From positions 1-47,668 of the forward strand of contig CALZEQ010000026.1 in assembly GCA_945641355.1 (NCBI GenBank): 47,668 bases of DNA, in the 5' to 3' direction. Of this stretch, positions 7,520-16,064 are shown in pieces. The notes under the pieces were generated by a model. That model was not told where the DNA came from. It made no database searches and saw only the letters and a list, made by a program, of their open reading frames with translations. Positions within the stretch are counted from its first letter, which is position 1; each line of letters opens with the position of its first letter. The DNA is from an uncultured Mediterranea sp. Lineage in GTDB: Bacteria; Bacteroidota; Bacteroidia; Bacteroidales; Bacteroidaceae. Both the position numbers and the translations under genes were made by a program.

Positions 7520-10177
7520 ATGGTATATATAAATATGTATAACAGAATGCCCCAACGTATCTTCTACATACTCACATTGTTTGTCAGCCTCTTTGGCTGC
7601 GCACTGAACAGTGCCGCACAAAACGCCGAAGAGACCGAGAAGCCTACCGTGCTCTACTCTGCCACCGCGCAGAAGTACGAGATTGCGGACATCAAGGTAG
7701 AAGGAGCACAGAACTACGAAGATTATGTCATCATTGGCCTGTCAGGCTTGTCGAAAGGACAGGTCATCAGCATACCGGGCGACGAAGTGACGCAAGCCAT
7801 CAAGCGCTATTGGCGGCACGGACTCTTCTCGGACGTACAGATTACCTGGGATAAGGTGGAAGGCGACAAAGCTTGGCTGACCATCCATCTGACCATGCGC
7901 CCCCGCGTATCGGACATCCGCTATCACGGCGTGAAGAAGAGCGAACGGGAGGACCTGGAAGCACGGGTGGGCATGATAAAAGGCGGACAAATCACCCCGA
8001 ATCTGGTAGACCGTGCCAAGACGCTGATCAAGCGCTACTTCGATGACAAGGGATTCAAGAACGCCGACGTGTTCATCGGCCAGAAGGACGACCCCGAAAA
8101 GAAGAACGAAGTGCTGGTAGATATCACCATCGACAAGAAGGAGAAAGTGAAAGTTCACCAGATAACCATCGTCGGCAACGAGGCCCTCAAGACCAAGAAG
8201 CTGAAGCGTGTCATGAAGAAGACCAACGAAAAAAACAAGTTCGTCAACACCTTCCGCACCAAGAAGTTTGTAGAGGAGAACTTCGAGGCCGACAAACAGC
8301 TCATTATCGACAAGTACAACGAGTTGGGCTATCGTGACGCCATGATTGTGAAAGACAGCATCAAACCTTACGACGACCGCACCGTAGATATCTATATGGA
8401 GATTGAAGAGGGACAGAAGTACTACCTCCGCAACGTGACGTGGGTAGGCAACACCCTCTATCCCTCCGAGCAGCTGAACTACCTGCTCCGCATGAAGAAG
8501 GGTGACGTCTACAACCAAAAACTGCTGGAAGAGCGCACCACCTCGGACGAGGATGCCATCGGTAACCTCTACTACAACAACGGTTACCTATTCTATAGTC
8601 TGGAACCGGTGGAGGTAAACATCGTGGGCGACTCCATCGACCTGGAGATGCGCATCTACGAAGGGCGTCAGGCTACCATCAACAAGGTTAGCATTAACGG
8701 AAATGACCGTCTGTACGAGAATGTGGTGCGCCGCGAACTCTTCACCCGCCCCGGCCAGCTCTTCAGCCGTGAGGACCTGATGCGTTCGATGCGTGAAATC
8801 CAGCAGATGGGCCACTTCGATGCCGAACAGATTAAACCCGATATCCAACCCAGACCCGAGGACGGAACCGTAGATATCGGATTCGACCTGGTATCGAAGG
8901 CAAACGACCAGGTGGAGTTCTCTGCCGGATGGGGACAGACGGGTGTCATCGGTAAGCTGAGTCTGAAGTTCACCAATTTCTCACTGGCCAACCTGCTGCA
9001 TCCGGGCGAAAACTACCGGGGTATCCTGCCGCAAGGTGACGGACAGACGCTGACCCTGAGCGGACAGACCAATGCCAAGTATTACCAGTCGTACAGCATC
9101 TCGTTCTACGATCCCTGGTTCGGAGGCAAACGTCCGAACGCCTTCTCGGTATCGGCCTTCTACTCACGCCAGACCGACATCAGTAGCCAATATTACAACT
9201 CGGCCTACTACAACAACTTCTACAACAGCTATTACAGCGGCATGTACGGCTATGGATTGTACAACTACAACAACTACGCCAACTACGAAAACTATTACGA
9301 CCCCGACAAGAGCATCCAGATGTATGGTCTGGCCGTCATGTTTGGAAAACGTCTGAAGTGGCCCGACGACTACTTCCAGTTCTCGGCAGAGCTGTCGTTC
9401 CAGCGCTACATTCTGAGCGACTGGCAATACTTCCCCGTCACCGACGGAAAGTGCAACAACCTCAGCCTGAACCTGACGCTGGCACGTAGCTCCATAGACT
9501 ATCCCATCTATCCGCGTTCGGGTTCGGAGTTCTCGCTCTCCGTACAGCTGACCCCCCCCTACTCGCTGTTCGACGGCAAGGACTACAGCAAGTATGATAC
9601 CAGCAACCAGGATGACATGAACCAGATGCACAAGTGGATAGAGTACCACAAGTGGAAGTTCAAAGCCAAGACGTACATCCCCTTGATGGACCCCTACAAC
9701 ACCAAGCATACGCCCGTCATCATGGGCCGCGTGGAATTTGGTCTGTTGGGACACTACAACAAGTATAAGAAGTCACCGTTCGAGACCTTTGAGGTGGGTG
9801 GCGACGGCATGACCGGCTACTCCAGCTATGCCACAGAGACCATCGCCCTGCGTGGATATGAAAACGGATCGCTGGCCTCGTATGGCAACGAAGGTTACGC
9901 CTACGCCCGACTGGGTCTGGAGCTGCGCTATCCGCTGATGTTGGAAACCAGCACCAGCATCTACGCCCTCTCGTTTGTAGAAGCCGGTAACGCCTGGCAG
10001 GAGGTCGGCAAGTTCAACCCCTTCGAGCTGAAACGTTCGGCAGGTGTAGGTGTCCGCATCTTCCTCCCCATGATTGGTATGATGGGTATCGACTGGGCGT
10101 ATGGCTTCGACAAGATACGTGGTTCCAGCCAGTATAGCGGAAGCCAGTTCCACTTCATTTTGGGACAGGAGTTCTGA
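7520..10177 (+). CDS. bamA: Outer membrane protein assembly factor BamA (Omp85)
   Basis: Central subunit of the machine that inserts beta-barrel proteins into the outer membrane. A signal peptide (about 10-34, RIFYILTLFVSLFGCALNSA) is followed by five POTRA domains (about 50-460), with joints such as DIKVEGAQNY, ITIVGNEALK, VTWVGNTLY and VSINGNDRLY. A 16-strand barrel (about 465-885) follows, with the conserved L6 loop motif LRGY at 777-780 and a final aromatic residue (QEF). Unusual is a Tyr/Asn-rich stretch at about 557-593 with 15 Tyr. The ATG at 7520 is given, but starts at 7535 or 7547 would leave a more usual signal peptide. Followed by two ompH/skp genes. Confidence 0.95.
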   Translation: MVYINMYNRMPQRIFYILTLFVSLFGCALNSAAQNAEETEKPTVLYSATAQKYEIADIKVEGAQNYEDYVIIGLSGLSKGQVISIPGDEVTQAIKRYWRHGLFSDVQITWDKVEGDKAWLTIHLTMRPRVSDIRYHGVKKSEREDLEARVGMIKGGQITPNLVDRAKTLIKRYFDDKGFKNADVFIGQKDDPEKKNEVLVDITIDKKEKVKVHQITIVGNEALKTKKLKRVMKKTNEKNKFVNTFRTKKFVEENFEADKQLIIDKYNELGYRDAMIVKDSIKPYDDRTVDIYMEIEEGQKYYLRNVTWVGNTLYPSEQLNYLLRMKKGDVYNQKLLEERTTSDEDAIGNLYYNNGYLFYSLEPVEVNIVGDSIDLEMRIYEGRQATINKVSINGNDRLYENVVRRELFTRPGQLFSREDLMRSMREIQQMGHFDAEQIKPDIQPRPEDGTVDIGFDLVSKANDQVEFSAGWGQTGVIGKLSLKFTNFSLANLLHPGENYRGILPQGDGQTLTLSGQTNAKYYQSYSISFYDPWFGGKRPNAFSVSAFYSRQTDISSQYYNSAYYNNFYNSYYSGMYGYGLYNYNNYANYENYYDPDKSIQMYGLAVMFGKRLKWPDDYFQFSAELSFQRYILSDWQYFPVTDGKCNNLSLNLTLARSSIDYPIYPRSGSEFSLSVQLTPPYSLFDGKDYSKYDTSNQDDMNQMHKWIEYHKWKFKAKTYIPLMDPYNTKHTPVIMGRVEFGLLGHYNKYKKSPFETFEVGGDGMTGYSSYATETIALRGYENGSLASYGNEGYAYARLGLELRYPLMLETSTSIYALSFVEAGNAWQEVGKFNPFELKRSAGVGVRIFLPMIGMMGIDWAYGFDKIRGSSQYSGSQFHFILGQEF

Positions 10178-10274
10178 TACGGGGATGAGCGGAAAACTGA
10201 CATCACATACAAATTACCCGCCTTGCAATGGCGGACTGATTTAAGTTGTTTAATTTTTAAATGATAACCGTCGT

Positions 10275-10790
10275 ATGAAAAAGAGTATCTTTTGGGTCTG
10301 CCTGCTCCTTGTAGCAAGCGCAACCGCACAGGCGCAGAAATTCGCCTTGATAGACATGGAATATATTCTGAAAAGCATTCCTGCCTACGAGCAGGCCAAT
10401 GCCGAACTGGAGCAAGCATCCAAGCAATGGCAGGCGGAAATAGAGAAACTGGCTGAAGAGGCGAAGACGCTGTACAAAAACTACCAGTCGCAAAGCGCCA
10501 CGCTGACCGATGCCCAACGTGGCAAGAAGGAAGAGGAAATTGTGGCCAAGGAGAAATCGCTGGCCGAACTGCGACGTACCTATTTCGGGCCTGAAGGCGA
10601 ACTATACAAGCTGCGTGAAGAGCTGATGCAACCCATTCAGGATGAGATTTACGAGGCCGTGAAGCAGCTGGCCCTCCAGCGGGGCTATGCATCGGTCATC
10701 GACCGCGCCTCAGCCTCCAGCATCATTTTTGCATCGCCCGACATTGACATCAGCGATGACGTACTCGCCAAACTGGGATATTCAAATTAA
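10275..10790 (+). CDS. OmpH/Skp family periplasmic chaperone (first copy)
   Basis: 171 residues. A signal peptide (to about residue 20, ending ATAQA-Q) is followed by the Skp pattern: a short strand FALIDMEYILKSIPAY, two long charged helices forming a coiled-coil hairpin (about 40-130, rich in Q, E, A, K) and a C-terminal strand region YASVIDRASASSIIFASP. Skp holds unfolded outer-membrane proteins in the periplasm and hands them to BamA. It lies 97 bp after bamA; a small hairpin (CCGCC/GGCGG, 10218-10234) is in the gap. The next gene is a paralogue. Confidence 0.9.
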   Translation: MKKSIFWVCLLLVASATAQAQKFALIDMEYILKSIPAYEQANAELEQASKQWQAEIEKLAEEAKTLYKNYQSQSATLTDAQRGKKEEEIVAKEKSLAELRRTYFGPEGELYKLREELMQPIQDEIYEAVKQLALQRGYASVIDRASASSIIFASPDIDISDDVLAKLGYSN

Positions 10791-10819
10791 TTTAAATCAT
10801 AAAAAACAAAAACATCATT

Positions 10820-11326
10820 ATGCTTAAGAAAATCGCATTAGTGGCCATCACAATCCTCCTTCCGTTAGGAGCAATGGCACAGAGCAAGTTCGCACACATG
10901 AATTCTCAAGAAGTCATCACGGTAATGCCCGAGTTCACCAAGGCACAAGCTGACCTTGACGCTTTGTCAAAGCAGTACCAGAAGGAGATGGAGACCGGTC
11001 AGGCAGAATTCAACCGCAAGTATCAGGAACTGTTGCAGCAGCAGGATTCACTGCCGAAGAACATTCTGGAACGCCGCCAGAAAGAGATTCAGGACATGGC
11101 CCAACGCCAGGAGCAGTTCCAGCAAGAGGCTTATCAGGCACTGCAGAAGGCACAGCAGGATGCCATGACTCCTATCTACAAGAAGCTGGATGACGCCATC
11201 CAGGCTGTAGGTAAGGCCGAGGGTGTAGTCTACATCTTTGACATCGCCCGCACCAACATCCCCTTCATCGGCGCACAGAGCATCGACGTGACGGCCAAGG
11301 TGAAGACACAGCTCGGCATCAAATAG
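10820..11326 (+). CDS. OmpH/Skp family periplasmic chaperone (second copy)
   Basis: 168 residues with a clear signal peptide (MLKKIALVAITILLPLGAMAQ) and the same architecture as its upstream neighbour: SKFAHMNSQEVITVMPEF, then a Gln/Glu-rich coiled coil (about 40-120) with GVVYIFDIART near the end. It differs clearly in sequence from the first copy, so the duplication is old. The two are 29 bp apart, and a strong terminator follows, ending the DUF6242-uppS-bamA-ompH run. Confidence 0.9.
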   Translation: MLKKIALVAITILLPLGAMAQSKFAHMNSQEVITVMPEFTKAQADLDALSKQYQKEMETGQAEFNRKYQELLQQQDSLPKNILERRQKEIQDMAQRQEQFQQEAYQALQKAQQDAMTPIYKKLDDAIQAVGKAEGVVYIFDIARTNIPFIGAQSIDVTAKVKTQLGIK

Positions 11327-11388
11327 CCATAAACGAGGCTGAAAGAGCTGGCTGACATCGCTTTCCGAAACATGTCAGCAACCGTCGA

Positions 11389-11464
11389 GGCACGGAATGC
11401 ACAGTAGCATCATGAGCAAGTTTCAAAAGAAAACATGATATTCTGTGCACTCCGTGCCTTTTTT
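11389..11464 (+). terminator. Intrinsic terminator after the bamA-ompH run
   Basis: Arms 11389-11404 (GGCACGGAATGCACAG) and 11443-11458 (CTGTGCACTCCGTGCC) pair over 16 positions with one mismatch, followed by six T (11459-11464). The loop contains a further ATCATG/CATGAT pairing. Just upstream, GCTGACAT (11351-11358) and ATGTCAGC (11372-11379) form a separate perfect hairpin. Confidence 0.85.
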
Positions 11465-11478
11465 ATGCAGAGATTTAT

Positions 11479-11486
11479 TACCTTTG
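11479..11486 (+). promoter_or_regulatory. -7 promoter element of murI
   Basis: TACCTTTG is a full match to TAnnTTTG, placed 15 bp after the terminator T-run and 25 bp before the murI ATG. The -33 position falls in the terminator arm and does not match TTTG. Confidence 0.6.
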
Positions 11487-11511
11487 CCCGAAGAAGTAAG
11501 AACAGACAGAC

Positions 11512-12357
11512 ATGAGACAGACATTACCAACCCCTCCGGGGCCTATCGGCATCTTTGACTCAGGCTATGGAGGCCTGACCATATTGAGCAAAATACGGGA
11601 GATACTTCCGCAATACGACTATATCTACCTGGGCGACAACGCACGCACACCCTATGGCACACGCTCGTACGAAGTGGTGTATGAGTTTACCCTACAGGCC
11701 GTCAGCAAGCTCTTCGAAATGGGATGCCACCTGGTGATACTGGCCTGCAACACGGCATCGGCCAAGGCATTGCGTACCATACAGATGAACGATCTGCCTC
11801 ACCTGGATGCCACCCGAAGGGTGTTGGGCGTGATACGCCCTACGGTGGAGTGCATCGGCAAAATCACCCTGAGCCGCCATATAGGCATATTGGCCACCAG
11901 CGGAACGACACGTTCGAAATCCTATCCGCTGGAGGTACACAAACTGTTCCCCGACATCAAGGTGAGCAGTCAGGAGTGTCCGCTATGGGTACCGCTGGTG
12001 GAGAACAACGAAGCCCACAGCGACGGAGCCGACTACTTCGTACGCAAGTACATCGACCAGCTGATGCAGCAGGATCCGCAGATTGACACCATCGTGCTGG
12101 GATGTACCCACTACCCGCTGCTGATGCCCAAGATAGAGAAGTACGTGCCCCAAGGCGTACGCATCGTGGCACAGGGAGAGTACGTAGCCCACAGCCTGAA
12201 GGAGTACCTGAACAGGCACCCCGAGATGGACAGGAAATGCACACGCGGAGGACGCTGCATGTATCGCACCACCGAAGCGGAAGAGAAGTTCACCGAGTCG
12301 GCCTCTACCTTCCTGAAGGAGCCCATCCGCGTGGAGCGCATCTCGCTGGACTTCTGA
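11512..12357 (+). CDS. murI: Glutamate racemase
   Basis: Makes D-glutamate, which MurD (in the dcw cluster here) adds to UDP-MurNAc-Ala. The 281-residue protein has GIFDSGYGGLTI (13-24, catalytic Asp), CNTAS (first catalytic Cys at 79) and GCTHYPLL (second Cys at 198). Length is normal. It starts a run with DUF2007, proB and proA; the 72-bp gap to the next gene leaves open whether they share a transcript. Confidence 0.96.
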   Translation: MRQTLPTPPGPIGIFDSGYGGLTILSKIREILPQYDYIYLGDNARTPYGTRSYEVVYEFTLQAVSKLFEMGCHLVILACNTASAKALRTIQMNDLPHLDATRRVLGVIRPTVECIGKITLSRHIGILATSGTTRSKSYPLEVHKLFPDIKVSSQECPLWVPLVENNEAHSDGADYFVRKYIDQLMQQDPQIDTIVLGCTHYPLLMPKIEKYVPQGVRIVAQGEYVAHSLKEYLNRHPEMDRKCTRGGRCMYRTTEAEEKFTESASTFLKEPIRVERISLDF

Positions 12358-12429
12358 CAAGGTATGCCGCCGAAGAACCTTTCGGAAGACGCGGACGTTA
12401 TACATCCATCAACCCAAAACAGTGAAGAT

Positions 12430-12675
12430 ATGAAAGGAGAAGACAAGACAAAGCTGGCCGAAGTATTCAGCGGATCGCTTTGGGAAGCCGACCTGCTGAA
12501 GAGTATGCTGGACGACAACGGGATAGCCTCTGTGACCAAAGATGCCATGGTGGTGAACATCACACTGCCCGTCACAGCCGTAGAGGTGGCCGTACTGGTG
12601 AACGAGAAAGACCTGGAAGCAGCCCGCAAGGTGGTGGCCGAGTACAAGAACAACAACGAACAGCCTACGACATGA
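12430..12675 (+). CDS. DUF2007 domain protein
   Basis: An 81-residue soluble protein beginning MKGEDKTKLAEVFSGSLWEA. The pattern LAEVFSG-x-WEADLLKSMLDDNGI followed by VAVLVNEKDLEAARKVVAEY fits the small DUF2007 (putative signal-transducing, PII-like ferredoxin fold) family. The frame stays open upstream to 12364, but the ATG at 12430 gives the family N-terminus. Its stop overlaps the proB start as ATGA, so translation of proB is probably coupled to it. Function is unknown. Confidence 0.8.
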   Translation: MKGEDKTKLAEVFSGSLWEADLLKSMLDDNGIASVTKDAMVVNITLPVTAVEVAVLVNEKDLEAARKVVAEYKNNNEQPTT

Positions 12676-13772
12676 CACACGTGCACAAAGAGTGGAAACG
12701 GGTGACCGTGAAGGTAGGCAGCAACGTGCTGACACGACCCGACGGCACGCTGGACATCACCCGCATGTCGGCACTGACCGACCAGATAGCCGCGCTGCGA
12801 CGGAGGGGCATCGAAGTGATACTGGTATCGTCGGGGGCCGTAGCGGCAGGCCGAAGCGAAGTGGCCGCTACACGCCGGCTGGACAGCGTAGAACAGCGGC
12901 AGCTCTACTCGGCGGTAGGACAAGCCAAGCTGATGAACCGCTACTACGAGCTGTTTCGCGAACATGGGATGACGGTGGGGCAGGTGCTGACCATGAAAGA
13001 GAACTTCGCCACCCGACGCCTCTACCTGAACCAGCGCAACTGCATGACGGTGATGCTGGAGAACGGCGTGATACCGATAGTGAACGAAAACGATACGGTA
13101 TCGGTCAGCGAACTGATGTTCACGGACAACGACGAGCTGTCCGGACTGATTGCATCCATGATGGACGCAGACTTGCTGGTGATACTGAGCAATGTGGACG
13201 GACTGTATGACGGCAGCCCCGACGACCCGCAGTCGCACGTCATACCGCGGATTGAGCCGGGCACCGACCTCTCCACCTACATACGCTCCACACGCTCTAC
13301 CCTGGGCAGGGGAGGCATGGCCAGCAAGACGGGCACCGCCGGCAAAGTGGCGGAAGAGGGCATCGAGGTGGTGATAGCCAATGGCAAACGCGACGGCATA
13401 CTCACCGACCTGCTATGCGGCGACGGGCGGGAGGTGACATGTACCCGCTTCGTGCCGAATGCCACACCCATGAGCGGTGTGAAGAAATGGATAGCACACA
13501 GCGGCGGATTCGCCAAAGGCGAGCTGCACGTAGACCTGGGCACCACACGGATGCTGGCCTCGGGACAGGCTGCCAGCATACTGCCCGTAGGGATAACGGC
13601 CATCAAGGGCGAGTTCGAGAAGGACGACATCGTACACATCGTGGATGTGGAAGGCCGACCCATAGGGGTAGGAAAGGCCGCCTGCAGCTGTCGGCAGGCA
13701 CAAGAGGCGATGGGAAGACAGGGTGAGAAACCGGTAGTTCACTGCAACTACCTCTATATAGAACAAGGATAA
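12672..13772 (+). CDS. proB: Glutamate 5-kinase
   Basis: First step of proline synthesis: phosphorylates glutamate for ProA. The 366-residue protein has the amino-acid kinase domain with [11 protein letters not shown] near the N-terminus, [20 protein letters not shown] and [16 protein letters not shown]-terminal PUA domain follows (about 275-350, [10 protein letters not shown] to [10 protein letters not shown]). The frame is open upstream to 12480, but the ATG at 12672 matches the kinase N-terminus and overlaps the DUF2007 stop. The stop overlaps the proA start (TAATG), a tightly coupled proBA operon. Confidence 0.95.
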   Translation: MTHVHKEWKRVTVKVGSNVLTRPDGTLDITRMSALTDQIAALRRRGIEVILVSSGAVAAGRSEVAATRRLDSVEQRQLYSAVGQAKLMNRYYELFREHGMTVGQVLTMKENFATRRLYLNQRNCMTVMLENGVIPIVNENDTVSVSELMFTDNDELSGLIASMMDADLLVILSNVDGLYDGSPDDPQSHVIPRIEPGTDLSTYIRSTRSTLGRGGMASKTGTAGKVAEEGIEVVIANGKRDGILTDLLCGDGREVTCTRFVPNATPMSGVKKWIAHSGGFAKGELHVDLGTTRMLASGQAASILPVGITAIKGEFEKDDIVHIVDVEGRPIGVGKAACSCRQAQEAMGRQGEKPVVHCNYLYIEQG

Positions 13773-15022
13773 TGGAATGGAACACTACCTTCGCGGCTGT
13801 CAAGGAGGCTGGCCGCGACCTGCTGGCACTGGACGACGAGGCACGGGGCAACCTGCTGCGGGCCATTGCCGATGCCACACTGGAACAGACCGAACGCATC
13901 CTGCAGGCCAACCGACGTGACCTGGAACGGATGGAACCGACTAACCCCAAGTATGACCGCCTGATGCTGACGGCCGAACGGATGCAAGCCATAGCCGACG
14001 ACACCCGCCGTGTGGCGGGACTGCCATCGCCGCTGGGACGTGTACTGAAGGAGACCACCCTGCCCAACGGACTGCATCTGCAACGGGTGAGCGTACCCTT
14101 TGGCGTCATCGGCATCATCTACGAAGCTCGTCCCAACGTGGGCTTCGACGTGGCCGCCCTCTGCCTGAAGAGCGGAAACGCCTGCATCCTGAAGGGAGGA
14201 AGCGATGCCGCCTGCTCCAACCAGGCCATCGCAGAGCTGATACAGGGCGTACTGCTGCGCCACGGGGTGAACCCTCATGCCGTAGAGCTGCTGCCCGCCG
14301 ACCGCGAGGCCACCGCCTGCCTGCTGCAGGCACGCGACTACGTGGACCTCATCATCCCACGGGGCAGCAAGGGGCTGATTGACATGGTGCGCCGCACGGC
14401 TACCATCCCCGTGATAGAGACGGGAGCCGGCATCTGCCATACCTACTTCGACCGCTATGCCGACCTGCAGAAGGGTAAGGCCATCGTATGCAATGCCAAA
14501 ACGCGCCGCGTCAGCGTGTGCAATGCGCTTGACTGCCTGCTGATGGATGCCACACGGCTGGCCGACCTGCCGGCCCTCTGCCAACCGCTGGCCGCAAAGC
14601 GGGTGACCCTCTATGCCGACCTGCCGGCCTACGAGGCACTGAAGCAGGGAGGCTATCCGGCCGAGCTGCTCTGCCATGCCACAGCCGAAAGCTACGGAAC
14701 GGAGTTCCTCGACTACAAGATGGCGGTGAAGACGGTATGCGGCATGGATGAGGCGCTGCAGCACATCAGCCGATACAGCTCGAAGCACAGCGAGTGCATC
14801 GTGACGGAGGACGACGCCAACCGACGCCGCTTTGAGCGCGAGGTGGATGCCGCCTGCGTATACGTGAACGCACCGACATCGTTCACCGACGGAGGGCAGT
14901 TCGGCCTGGGAGCGGAAATCGGCATCAGCACACAGAAGCTGCACGCACGCGGCCCCATGGCACTGGAGGAGATAACCACCTACAAATGGATTATCGAAGG
15001 AGAGGGACAGATACGCCCCTGA
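13772..15022 (+). CDS. proA: Glutamate-5-semialdehyde dehydrogenase (gamma-glutamyl phosphate reductase)
   Basis: Second step of proline synthesis: reduces gamma-glutamyl phosphate with NADPH. 416 residues of the aldehyde dehydrogenase superfamily, with [16 protein letters not shown] (108-123), LKGGSDA (140-146), the block [14 protein letters not shown] (212-225) and VCNALD (249-254), whose Cys250 is the probable catalytic nucleophile. Length is normal. The ATG overlaps the proB stop by one base. Confidence 0.96.
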   Translation: MEWNTTFAAVKEAGRDLLALDDEARGNLLRAIADATLEQTERILQANRRDLERMEPTNPKYDRLMLTAERMQAIADDTRRVAGLPSPLGRVLKETTLPNGLHLQRVSVPFGVIGIIYEARPNVGFDVAALCLKSGNACILKGGSDAACSNQAIAELIQGVLLRHGVNPHAVELLPADREATACLLQARDYVDLIIPRGSKGLIDMVRRTATIPVIETGAGICHTYFDRYADLQKGKAIVCNAKTRRVSVCNALDCLLMDATRLADLPALCQPLAAKRVTLYADLPAYEALKQGGYPAELLCHATAESYGTEFLDYKMAVKTVCGMDEALQHISRYSSKHSECIVTEDDANRRRFEREVDAACVYVNAPTSFTDGGQFGLGAEIGISTQKLHARGPMALEEITTYKWIIEGEGQIRP

Positions 15023-15071
15023 CCCGACGGACACACATACAAAAACATCATTCTAATTCAATTCAAACACC

Positions 15072-15794
15072 ATGAGAACAGTATTCTTTTATCTGACACT
15101 CGCTGCCATCCTGCTGGCAGGATGCCACGCTTCCGCCGACGGTAAGAAGACGGAGGCGGGCGCAGAACCTGACACACTGAAGTACGTAGCACTGAGCTTC
15201 GACGACGGTCCCAACACCACCATCACCCCCCGCATACTCGACCTGATGGAGAAGTACGAGGTGACAGGCTCCTTCTTCGTCATCGGGCAGCACATCACCG
15301 AAGAGAGCGCAGCGGTGATGAAACGTGCCTGTGACATGGGATGCGAGATACAGAACCACTCGCTCACCCACTCCATGATGACGCAACTGACCGTGGCACA
15401 GATGAAGGAGGAGGTGGAACGCACCTCGCAACTCATAGAGCAATACACAGGTACGCGCCCTACCCTGTTCCGCCCGCCCTACATCAACGTCAACCAAACG
15501 ATGCACGACTCCATTCCGCTGATTTTCATCTGCGGCGAAGGCAGCCAGGACTGGGAACCGACCGTGAGTGCCGAACAACGGGCCGCCCACATGCTGGAGA
15601 CGGCAGCCGACGGACTCATCTACCTGCTGCATGACTTCGAGGGCAACGAAGCCACCGTACAGGCTTTGGACAGCGTGATACCTGCCCTGAAGGCACGCGG
15701 ATTCGCCTTCACTACCGTCAGCGGCCTGTTCAAGACGAAAGGCATCACCCCCGCCAAGGGAATCCTGTACACCAATGTCCTGCAAAAGGAGTAG
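15072..15794 (+). CDS. Polysaccharide deacetylase (NodB) family lipoprotein
   Basis: A 240-residue exported protein with a lipoprotein signal peptide (lipobox LAGC, C18) and one NodB domain: SFDDGP (42-47, with the metal-binding Asp45), HSLTH (96-100, two metal His), RPPY (134-137) and a late LLHDF. These are the residues of carbohydrate esterase family 4 de-N-acetylases, which remove acetyl groups from peptidoglycan or other amino sugars. The substrate cannot be told from sequence. It follows proA by 49 bp, and a hairpin repeat follows it. Confidence 0.88.
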   Translation: MRTVFFYLTLAAILLAGCHASADGKKTEAGAEPDTLKYVALSFDDGPNTTITPRILDLMEKYEVTGSFFVIGQHITEESAAVMKRACDMGCEIQNHSLTHSMMTQLTVAQMKEEVERTSQLIEQYTGTRPTLFRPPYINVNQTMHDSIPLIFICGEGSQDWEPTVSAEQRAAHMLETAADGLIYLLHDFEGNEATVQALDSVIPALKARGFAFTTVSGLFKTKGITPAKGILYTNVLQKE

Positions 15795-15815
15795 GCACAA
15801 GCATCAGAAAGCGTT

Positions 15816-15857
15816 ACCTTTCAGGGGATAAAAAGTAATGTTCATCCCCTGAAAAGT
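15816..15857. repeat. Hairpin with CAGGGGAT arms
   Basis: Arms ACCTTTCAGGGGAT (15816-15829) and ATCCCCTGAAAAGT (15844-15857) pair with one mismatch around a 14-base loop. It lies 22 bp after the deacetylase stop. There is no T-run, so it may be a structural repeat or a non-canonical transcription end. Confidence 0.6.
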
Positions 15858-15874
15858 ATAACTTCATATCGACC

Positions 15875-15962
15875 GGACGACGGTCGGTCAATCGACCGAC
15901 CAAGGTCAATCACTTGGCCGACCAAGGTCGGTCGATTGGCTGACCAAGGTCGGCCACCTTAG
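15875..15962. repeat. Four degenerate 22-bp tandem repeats, each with an inner palindrome
   Basis: Units begin at 15875, 15897, 15919 and 15941. The last three share GACCAAGGTC at the same position; the first has the variant GACGACGGTC. Inside the array CAATCGACCGACC (15889-15901) and GGTCGGTCGATTG (15926-15938) are perfect inverted repeats. The array lies 100 bp upstream of the SNF2 helicase gene. The rest of the gap (15795-16064) holds no gene that I can support. Confidence 0.75.
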
Positions 15963-16064
15963 GAAGTGCCTTGTTGATGCAAATAAAACTGGTATCTGCA
16001 GGCTTTTACATCCCCACTGATACTGAACGATATGTAATATCAAATTCCCTAACCGTTACTTTTC

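Noticed and set aside
15875..15962. CRISPR array
   Set aside because: Units are contiguous and degenerate with no spacers, and no cas genes are nearby.
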